DNA from: Bacteroidota bacterium
Lineage (GTDB): Bacteria > Bacteroidota > Rhodothermia > Rhodothermales > Rubricoccaceae
Direction: 5' to 3'
Assembly (NCBI GenBank): GCA_022564455.1
Contig: JADFLK010000108.1
Span: 1 to 7,159 of the forward strand
Length of the DNA: 7,159 bases
Below are positions 1 through 4,228 of this stretch, piece by piece; the stretch's first letter is position 1; each line of letters starts with the position of its first letter. A model generated the notes under the pieces. That model ran no database searches, was not told the DNA's origin, and worked only from the letters and a program-made list of their open reading frames with translations. Both the position numbers and the translations under genes were made by a program.

Positions 1-52
1 GCTGTAGCTCATTAAGCATCTGCTCCCGCGCAAGCCGGACGTCGTTACGCTG
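1..52 (+). pseudogene. Upstream receiver-domain coding sequence with in-frame TAG
   Basis: In the frame of the regulator at 53-466 this stretch reads L-stop-LIKHLLPRKPDVVTLV. Receivers of the NarL family commonly read GLELIK followed by a short helix and a P-D-hydrophobic beta-4. The TAG at 5-7 therefore sits where a GAG glutamate codon is expected, one base change away. The rest of the receiver lies outside the window. Sequence identity with the domain is clear; whether the stop is biological cannot be told here. Confidence 0.7.
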
Positions 53-466
53 GTGGTCTCGCGCCACGACGAATCCCTCTACGCCGAACGCGCCATCCGC
101 GCCGGGGCGAAGGGGTACGTCTCCAAGCTGCAAGCCGACGAGGAGATCGTTCAGGCCGTCCGGCAGGTGCTGAAGGGGGGGATTTACCTCAGCGAGATGC
201 TGAAGGACAAGATGCTCTTTGGCGCCGCTGCTGGTACGAAATCTCCAATGCAGTCGCCACTGGAGGTGCTGAGCGACCGCGAGCTCGAGGTCTTCGAGAT
301 GACCGGCCGCGGCCGCCCGACGCGCGAGATCGCCGAGCGGATGCACCTCTCCGTGAAGACCGTGGAGAGCTACCGGGCGCGCATCAAGACGAAGCTGAAC
401 CTCGAAAGCGGCACCGAACTGATGCAACACGCCGTGCGCTGGGTGGAGGGCGAGGGCTCGGGGTGA
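53..466 (+). CDS. NarL/FixJ (LuxR-HTH) response regulator, C-terminal part; receiver domain interrupted upstream
   Basis: This is the output half of a two-component response regulator, a cytoplasmic DNA-binding transcription factor. The predicted protein opens inside the receiver domain: VSRHDESLY carries the conserved Ser/Thr after beta-4 (S3), and GAKGYVSK carries the conserved lysine after beta-5 (K25). A LuxR-type HTH follows at about residues 70-130 (LSDRELEVFEMTGRGRPTRE, then IAERMHLSVKTVESYRARI). The GTG at 53 is the first usable start after an in-frame TAG at 5-7. Codons 8-52 continue the receiver homology (LIKHLLPRKPDVVTLVV), so 53 is not the ancestral start. Without beta-1 to beta-3 and the phospho-acceptor aspartate, the product could at most be an unphosphorylatable DNA-binding fragment. 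It may instead be a pseudogene, or the TAG may be a sequence error. The cognate kinase is not in the window. Family assignment is firm; functionality is doubtful. Confidence 0.85.
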   Translation: MVSRHDESLYAERAIRAGAKGYVSKLQADEEIVQAVRQVLKGGIYLSEMLKDKMLFGAAAGTKSPMQSPLEVLSDRELEVFEMTGRGRPTREIAERMHLSVKTVESYRARIKTKLNLESGTELMQHAVRWVEGEGSG

Positions 467-539
467 ACGGGCTATTGCCGAGTTTGTAGAGGAATGCCCC
501 GCAAGCGCTTAGGGTGCCTCCTCCTACCGAGGACCTTCA

Positions 540-601
540 CAATAGCCGATACTGGGCGGGTTGAATAACCCCGCCCAGTATGACTGCCCTGCTCGCTATT
601 G
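540..601. repeat. Nested inverted repeat (12-bp perfect stem with outer arms)
   Basis: A perfect 12-bp inverted repeat, ATACTGGGCGGG (549-560) and CCCGCCCAGTAT (570-581), encloses a 9-nt loop. The loop can add two T-A pairs beyond a bulged C. Outer arms CAATAGC (540-546) and GCTATTG (595-601) are also complementary, and a third matching copy, GGCTATTG, lies at 470-477. The right arm contains the first two bases of the ATG at 580. No T-tract follows on either strand, so it is not a typical intrinsic terminator. It could be a structured 5' UTR, an operator, or a relic of a palindromic repeat element. Confidence 0.7.
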
Positions 602-804
602 AGTTTGAACCCGAAGCCAACACGTCAGTAGCGCTGCACGCGCTGCGGCATTCCGGGGTGGTTATCACGTCACTGGACGTGAGTGCAAAGGATGCCGTCG
701 CCAGCGTAGAGGTGGCCGACCGCGAGGTTCTGAGTGCGGCCGTCGAGGCCGTGTGCAGATGTCCAGGCGTTCGGAGCGGCGTGGCGTTTCCGAGCGAGGC
801 GTAG
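580..804 (+). CDS. Small hypothetical protein (74 aa), possible beta-alpha-beta-beta-alpha-beta fold
   Basis: I do not recognise this protein. Codon use is regular and GC-rich at third positions. The predicted order is strand (ALLAIEFEP), helix (SVALHALRHSG), strand (VVITSLDVS), strand (AVASVEVADR), helix (VLSAAVEAVCRC) and short strand (SGVAFP). That order resembles a ferredoxin-like or ACT-type small domain, which is inference from the pattern only. There is no signal peptide or membrane segment; two cysteines lie near the C-terminus (VCRCPGV). ATG 580 is the first start after an in-frame TGA at 562-564. It has no Shine-Dalgarno and is buried in the right arm of the 12-bp inverted repeat, so translation could be structure-controlled. 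It sits between the broken regulator and the FnIII-like gene on the same strand. It may also be a remnant of a larger protein. Confidence 0.5.
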   Translation: MTALLAIEFEPEANTSVALHALRHSGVVITSLDVSAKDAVASVEVADREVLSAAVEAVCRCPGVRSGVAFPSEA

Positions 805-870
805 CGCCGCATGGCTCCCCCTACGACGATCGGCAGGTGAGCCTTGCAATAACGATCAATCTCCAGACTC

Positions 871-1434
871 ATGACCTCTGCCGGCTCGGCTCCATCTGCT
901 CGCCCGAGCGAGTTTCCTCCCCCGCATCCTTCCTCGCCGCTCAGCGGCGCCGTGGTGGATGGCACCGCTGTCACGTTTGTCTGGAAGGGCATCCCCGACG
1001 CCACCGGGTACCGCTTGCAAGTGGCCCCGGATCGTCAGTTTGTGCGGGATGTGCTCGAAATAGAGACAGGCGTCAGCACGAGCGTGGCGTTGCACGACAC
1101 GTTGCCACCCTCCGACACCCCTCGATTCTGGCGCGTGCAAGCGGAGACGCCGGACGGCCCAACCCGCTGGAGCCCCTACGGACGGTTCTATTCCGGTTCG
1201 GACGCAGCCGTGGATGCCTTCCGGGCGCGTCGCGAGGCCGAGGAACTGGAGGCGCGTAAACAGGCGACCCGCGAGCAGGTGGAGAAGGAGGCCCGACTTG
1301 ATCTCATACCGTGGGTAGAGCGAGATGACACCATCCCAAGCCGCGTTGAGGCAGGCAGTCTCGGCATGGCGATGATCCTTTCGGTAGTCCTCGTCGGCCT
1401 GATTATCCTCCTCGCCATGTTCGATGCGTGGTGA
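871..1434 (+). CDS. FnIII-like domain protein with coiled coil and C-terminal membrane anchor (187 aa)
   Basis: Three parts are visible. Residues about 24-108 look like a fibronectin type III-type beta-sandwich: LSGAVVDGTAVTFVWKGIP, then ATGYRLQVAPDRQF, then PRFWRVQAETPDGPTRWSPY, with the usual W, Y-x-L-Q-V and WRV-A landmarks. Residues about 112-143 are a highly charged helix rich in R, E and A, likely a coiled coil. Residues about 164-184 are a single hydrophobic helix, followed only by FDAW. There is no N-terminal signal peptide; the N-terminus is Pro/Ser-rich. The layout suggests a tail-anchored protein that holds the FnIII-like domain away from the membrane on a helical stalk, probably on the cytoplasmic side unless exported in another way. 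ATG 871 is the first start after the in-frame stop at 850 and has no Shine-Dalgarno. Substrate or partner is unknown. Confidence 0.8.
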   Translation: MTSAGSAPSARPSEFPPPHPSSPLSGAVVDGTAVTFVWKGIPDATGYRLQVAPDRQFVRDVLEIETGVSTSVALHDTLPPSDTPRFWRVQAETPDGPTRWSPYGRFYSGSDAAVDAFRARREAEELEARKQATREQVEKEARLDLIPWVERDDTIPSRVEAGSLGMAMILSVVLVGLIILLAMFDAW

Positions 1435-1697
1435 CGCGGTTCGGCTAGTGTGAGCGGCAGAGCAGTTCAACGCCTGCCGAAAGAAGGGTTGGATCGAGCA
1501 GGGAGAGGGCCATTGCGGAGCACGCGTGATCGCGCTAGGGCTTCCCCTCTGAGAGGTGAATGGGCCTGTAGGGAATTGCCCCGCTCGCATTGGGCGCTTT
1601 ATCCGACGTACTGGTCAGCATTCTTCCGGCAGTAGCGCCACGCCTGTTGTCGGAGTTTGGCTGCGTAGCACTCATCAACACAAATGGAGGAACTCTC
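1435..1697. other. Intergenic stretch, no supported gene
   Basis: Between the FnIII-like gene and the small ORF at 1698 I see no convincing gene on either strand. An open frame runs into 1698 from about 1590 (with LSDVLVSILPAVAPRLLSEF), but it matches no family I recognise and the strong ribosome site lies inside it. A short CCTCT/AGAGG hairpin lies near 1546-1557 without a T-tract. Confidence 0.5.
1686..1691 (+). promoter_or_regulatory. Strong Shine-Dalgarno GGAGGA
   Basis: GGAGGA lies 6 nt before the ATG at 1698. It decides the start in favour of 1698 over upstream in-frame starts. It stands out because the other confident genes here have leaders such as CAAACCCCCAAGATC or TAAACCACCAAAGCC with no such motif. 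Confidence 0.75.
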
Positions 1698-1910
1698 ATG
1701 GCAACGTCATCCAACCACACAAAACTCAACATCGGTCGCCCCGATCGATCCATCCGCATTATGAAAAGCCTCGTGCTTGGCCTCTTCGGTCTGAACGATT
1801 CGGACGTGACGCTGGCAGACCGCCTCGGAGAACTGCGAATCACCTCCGACGAGATCGCCGAACAGCTCCACCTTCCGACGGCCGCCAACGGTTCGGCCGG
1901 AACGGATTAG
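1698..1910 (+). CDS. Small protein with DUF2892/YgaP-like N-terminus and unrelated C-terminus (70 aa), possibly a gene fusion relic
   Basis: The first part, NIGRPDRSIRIMKSLVLGLF, resembles the opening of DUF2892 (YgaP-like transmembrane) proteins, where an N-(I/V)-G-x-x-D-R-x-I-R-I stretch precedes the first membrane helix. The expected two-helix hairpin and the C-terminal G-F-C-P-x-Y motif are missing. After residue about 32 the chain becomes polar and acidic (NDSDVTLADRLGELRITSDE), which I do not recognise. The start is supported by GGAGGA 6 nt upstream. The stop at 1908-1910 is followed directly, in the same frame, by the UspA remnant. A detached DUF2892 C-terminal half lies 600 bp downstream at 2506-2673. 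The simplest reading is a DUF2892 gene broken by rearrangement, leaving a short translated hybrid. A genuine small protein remains possible. Confidence 0.55.
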   Translation: MATSSNHTKLNIGRPDRSIRIMKSLVLGLFGLNDSDVTLADRLGELRITSDEIAEQLHLPTAANGSAGTD

Positions 1911-1911
1911 C

Positions 1912-2121
1912 CGGTGCCATCTGGACGTCGAAGAGCATGGCGAGCGTGCAGCGCCATAATCCCGCACTATGCCAAGACGCACGGCATCGACGTGATTGTG
2001 GCGGGCACGCACGGCCATCAGGGCATCCGGCGGTTCGTGACCGACGAAGAGTCGGCGGATCATCGACGTCCCTCGTAGGGGATGTCCCTACCTGCTGCTC
2101 AGGAATAGGAGGGTAGGGTAA
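1912..2121 (+). pseudogene. UspA-family universal stress protein, C-terminal remnant with frameshifts
   Basis: The frame through 1956-2078 encodes IIPHYAKTHGIDVIVAGTHG followed by HQGIRRFV. This matches the C-terminal nucleotide-binding segment of UspA proteins (ILDYAxxHxxDLIVMGTHGRxGLRRF). The family pattern continues in other frames. DVEEHGERAA, typical of the preceding linker, is read at 1924-1953 one frame away. The closing strand RRGCPYLLLR (compare RRAPCPVLLV) is read at 2074-2103 after the TAG at 2076-2078. Two single-base frameshifts are therefore needed to restore the tail. The first 80-100 residues, including the N-terminal ATP-binding strand, are absent, since the previous stop is at 1908-1910. 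A GTG at 1914 could start a 54-codon product, but it would lack most of the fold. This is clearly a decayed gene. Confidence 0.72.
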
Positions 2122-2239
2122 CGAGACGTTCTCCGGCAGGGCTGACGACTCGATTTGGGCACCTTAGTGAAGCGTGTTGGAAGCGCCCCCAAGCGGCCCC
2201 AGACGCACTACGAAACCTGTTCCTCAAACCCCCAAGATC

Positions 2240-2491
2240 ATGAACCAACTTGTTCGATTTCGTCCCTTCACGGACTTCAGGCCCCATCGTGAAATTGACC
2301 GCCTATTAGATCGCTCCGAAGGAGACGAAGAGGCAATTTCAAACGTAGAGCCTCAGAGGTTGGTTGGCCGAAAGCCGGGCAAGCGTTTCCGTGGGCTTCC
2401 CGGCCTAGAAGAAACAGCCCGAAATTCTCTGATTCACCGGCAACACCGTCCATTCGAACAACACCGTCCATTCGAACGACAAATCCGATGA
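2240..2491 (+). pseudogene. Hsp20 small heat-shock protein, truncated N-terminal remnant
   Basis: From the ATG at 2240 the protein begins MNQLVRFRPFTDFRPHREID followed by RLLD. This is close to the usual opening of bacterial Hsp20 chaperones (LVRFxPxRDhxxLQREhxRLFDD), which hold unfolding proteins in the cytoplasm. An intact family member is about 140-150 aa and carries an alpha-crystallin domain. Here only 83 codons remain, and residues after about 40 lose the similarity. A short RGLPGLEET may be what is left of the ELPG-hydrophobic-K/E-K/E-D motif, suggesting an internal deletion. The C-terminus is formed by an 18-bp tandem duplication (HRPFEQHRPFER) and ends at TGA 2489-2491. An open frame extends upstream to about 2174, but the family match fixes the start at 2240; no Shine-Dalgarno is present. 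A chaperone function is not expected. Confidence 0.62.
2441..2476. repeat. Perfect 18-bp tandem duplication
   Basis: The unit CAACACCGTCCATTCGAA occurs twice back to back (2441-2458 and 2459-2476). It is read in frame as HRPFEQ-HRPFER at the end of the Hsp20 remnant. It lies at the junction between that remnant and the DUF2892 remnant and looks like a slippage or repair scar. Confidence 0.9.
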
Positions 2492-2505
2492 CAGGCTGCT
2501 TTTAG

Positions 2506-2673
2506 ACAAATCCAGGCCTCGGCCTCGTGCTGCTGACGCTGGCCGTCTTCTCCCTGAGCGGCCTGTGGGCCACCGTAGCAGGCCTCGCGGGACGTATTCT
2601 CATCGGCACCGGCTTCTTCGGATTCTGCCCCATCTATCGTCTCCTCGGGAAGAGTACCTGTCCCGTCCGGTAA
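2506..2673 (+). pseudogene. DUF2892 (YgaP-like transmembrane) protein, C-terminal remnant
   Basis: The frame 2506-2673 encodes GLGLVLLTLAVFSLSGLWAT, a second hydrophobic stretch (LAGRILIGTGFF), and then GFCPIYRLLGKSTCPVR. This is the characteristic end of DUF2892 inner-membrane proteins, in which a helical hairpin is followed by G-(F/L)-C-P-x-Y-x-x-(L/F)-G. The frame is closed upstream by TAG 2503-2505 and has no ATG, so the N-terminal NxGxxDRxxR segment is missing. DRLLLD can be read just upstream in another frame, which may be that segment after a frameshift. The stop lies 16 bp before the DUF5335 gene, so the two may once have been co-transcribed. A product could only come from an internal GTG such as 2527, which would still contain most of the hairpin. 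I favour a pseudogene. Confidence 0.72.
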
Positions 2674-2689
2674 CCCAAACCCTGCTCTC

Positions 2690-3013
2690 ATGGCTATCCG
2701 CCAACTTCCCCCCGCAGACTGGAACGACTACTTCGATGCCTTCTCAAAGGCAAAAGACGATGCTGGTCGAGTCGACTATGCCGAGATCCGCGTGTTCTCG
2801 CCTGAGATAGGAGCCCAGCCCCAAACAAAGTGGCTGCCGCTTCAGGGGCTCACCTACGACCCTAAAGATGACCGGTTGGATGTGTTTGTAACCGGCATCG
2901 ACCACATGATTGTCCACCCCAAAGTCATCTACGTTGATGAAACGAACGGCCGCCTCGACAGCATCGAAGTTGTTCGCGAGGACGGGACGTACGAGGTGGT
3001 TGAGTTCCTTTAG
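2690..3013 (+). CDS. DUF5335 family protein (107 aa)
   Basis: This is a complete small soluble protein of the DUF5335 family, whose biochemical role is unknown. Recognisable landmarks are the N-terminal helix LPPADWNDYFDAFSKAK (residues 6-22), a strand with AEIRVFSPEIG, then WLPLQGLTYDPKDDRLDVFV (48-67). These are followed by GIDHMIVHPKVIYVDE (69-84) and a final hairpin (SIEVVREDGTYEVVEF). The H-x-I-x-H-P and I-Y-V-D-E elements are typical. There is no signal peptide or membrane helix. It starts 16 bp after the DUF2892 remnant, with an A/C-rich leader (CCCAAACCCTGCTCTC) and no Shine-Dalgarno. In related genomes such genes often sit among stress genes like Usp and Hsp20, which fits the relics upstream. 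It is the only member of this cluster that looks intact. Its stop lies 40 bp from the convergent operon end at 3054. Confidence 0.9.
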   Translation: MAIRQLPPADWNDYFDAFSKAKDDAGRVDYAEIRVFSPEIGAQPQTKWLPLQGLTYDPKDDRLDVFVTGIDHMIVHPKVIYVDETNGRLDSIEVVREDGTYEVVEFL

Positions 3014-3053
3014 ATCCGCATTTCGGAGCAATCACGGCGATAAAAACGCCCGC

Positions 3054-3368
3054 TTAAACTTCGTGGGAGAAAACACGGCCTACGAAAACGAAAAGGAGTG
3101 GCAGGAAGGGGCGGCCCGCAACGAAAACGACCGTATCCATGAGCGCATTCGGCTGCACCTCTGGCCCGGATGTTTTAAAGAGCTTTTGACCACTCTCGTA
3201 ACGTTCGAACACTTGCTCGAAAAGCTCATATGCGATAACGGCAGTGAGCGCCCATCGCAGGGGAACATTCATGAGGCCAAGTGCCAGCCCCTTCGACGGA
3301 TGCACGGCCGTCCAAGGATCTATGACTGCCCGGTTCTGGTCGCACTTACGGATCGCTAAAATCTTCAT
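3054..3368 (-). CDS. Small membrane protein (104 aa), last gene of the cytochrome operon
   Basis: I do not recognise the family with certainty. The sequence contains patterned segments. DPWTAVHPSKGLALGLM (17-33) is followed by a hydrophobic helix to about 49, then ELFEQVFERYESGQKLFKTS (48-67), then GPEVQPNALMDTVVFVAG (68-85) and a last hydrophobic stretch LLFVFVGRVF. The spacing of charged residues suggests two or three membrane helices with an acidic loop. The start is fixed by the ATGA overlap: its ATG (3368-3366) shares bases with the TGA of the preceding gene (3367-3365). A longer frame back to 3425 exists but would run 61 bp into that gene. The tight coupling suggests a subunit or assembly partner of the membrane protein. 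It ends 40 bp from the convergent DUF5335 gene with no clear terminator between them. Confidence 0.75.
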   Translation of the reverse strand: MKILAIRKCDQNRAVIDPWTAVHPSKGLALGLMNVPLRWALTAVIAYELFEQVFERYESGQKLFKTSGPEVQPNALMDTVVFVAGRPFLPLLFVFVGRVFSHEV

Positions 3369-4228
3369 GAGTGCGAGGCACCGCCCTCCGTCAACGCAGC
3401 GGGAGCTTTGATCGTGAGATCCCACAGGCCAATTCCGGCCAGCAACGCAAGGTTAGAGAAGAGGAGCGGCGCAAAAACCGGTGCTCCGTAGACAATGCGA
3501 TCTCGCAGGGGCCCAGTGGCCGCTTCTGTGACACTAGGCAACAGGTGGAGCACAAACCCGAGCATCCCTACGACGATCTGAAGCCCCAGCACGAAAACGC
3601 CGATGCGGAGGTAGCGTCGGTTCTTCGGCCAGCCGATGGCCATGGTGAGGTAGCCAATCGCCACTGCCGCACTCACCACAGGGACCCACTCTGCGACGTG
3701 GAAAAACCCGTTCTGCGCGTGGTCGACGAGAGCGAGCCCGAAGTTGCCCACGAAGCCGGCAAGGGCGAGGAACGTCACCCACTGCCCCCATTCACGAGAC
3801 TCGAATGGTACAAGTCGGTTAAGGAGCAGAAGGAGCCCGACTCCAGTGAAGGCAAGGGGGGCCACGAACGGGGCCGAATAGACGAGCACCTGGAGTGTCT
3901 GGTACTGGAAGAACTGACCATTCAGGTGATAAATCAACCCGACCACCCCAACCACAATCGCGAGTCCGCCGACAAGAAGCCCGATCCAGTACGCCGAACC
4001 CGACTCCAAACCGATGTGCGATGCCTCTCCTCGGGCACGGAGGGTCTGGATCAGGCCAGTACCTAGGGTGATCGTGCCAACTGTAGTGAACACGATCGGG
4101 ATCCACTCGGCAGCATGCCGAAACTCGTTGACCGAGTGCGCGAGATAGATATCGAGTGTGAGGAAGGCGAGGTTGGCGACAGCGAATAGCTCCACGAGAA
4201 ACCTTCGGTCACTCTGTAGGGCTAGCAT
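3365..4228 (-). CDS. Duplicated 8-helix membrane protein with paired histidines (287 aa)
   Basis: About eight membrane helices are visible, near residues 11-30, 43-61, 81-100, 115-137, 150-168, 183-199, 206-228 and 246-268. The protein is an internal duplication. NEFRHAAEWIPIV (34-46) matches NGFFHVAEWVPVV (173-185), and YSAPFVAPLAF (117-127) matches YGAPVFAPLLF (247-257). Histidines fall at equal places in both halves: H31/H170, H38/H177 and H101/H228. Paired membrane histidines are typical of b-type haem or metal sites and of quinone-interacting subunits, but that role is inference. The named family is not recognised. The gene starts 20 bp inside the end of the octahaem cytochrome gene and overlaps the next gene by 4 bp, so translation is probably coupled. 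I propose a membrane electron-transfer partner of the cytochrome. A transporter or a structural anchor are alternatives. Confidence 0.92.
   Translation of the reverse strand: MLALQSDRRFLVELFAVANLAFLTLDIYLAHSVNEFRHAAEWIPIVFTTVGTITLGTGLIQTLRARGEASHIGLESGSAYWIGLLVGGLAIVVGVVGLIYHLNGQFFQYQTLQVLVYSAPFVAPLAFTGVGLLLLLNRLVPFESREWGQWVTFLALAGFVGNFGLALVDHAQNGFFHVAEWVPVVSAAVAIGYLTMAIGWPKNRRYLRIGVFVLGLQIVVGMLGFVLHLLPSVTEAATGPLRDRIVYGAPVFAPLLFSNLALLAGIGLWDLTIKAPAALTEGGASHS

Noticed and set aside
537..1004. - strand open frame over the small ORF and the FnIII-like start
   Set aside because: Ser/Thr/Ala-rich shadow with no domain, and it conflicts with two better + strand frames.
856..1590. Long - strand open frame (244 codons)
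   Set aside because: It lies antisense to the FnIII-like gene and its translation is low-complexity, Arg/Gly-rich, with no recognisable domain; a GC-rich shadow.
1590..1697. Upstream extension of the 70-aa ORF
   Set aside because: GGAGGA at the right distance from ATG 1698 marks the start, and the DUF2892-like similarity begins after it.
2441..2476. Possible CRISPR or satellite array
   Set aside because: Only two adjacent copies with no spacer between them; a simple tandem duplication.
1900..2700. Insertion sequence as cause of the gene fragments
   Set aside because: No transposase sequence, terminal inverted repeats or target-site duplication could be identified in this stretch.
3369..3425. 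Longer start for the 104-aa membrane protein
   Set aside because: The ATGA overlap at 3365-3368 gives a normal coupled start, and the extension has no family-like sequence.
3371..4066. Long + strand open frame (231 codons) antisense to the 287-aa membrane protein
   Set aside because: The translation is highly charged and without family features. The opposite strand encodes a coherent duplicated membrane protein with overlapping operon neighbours.
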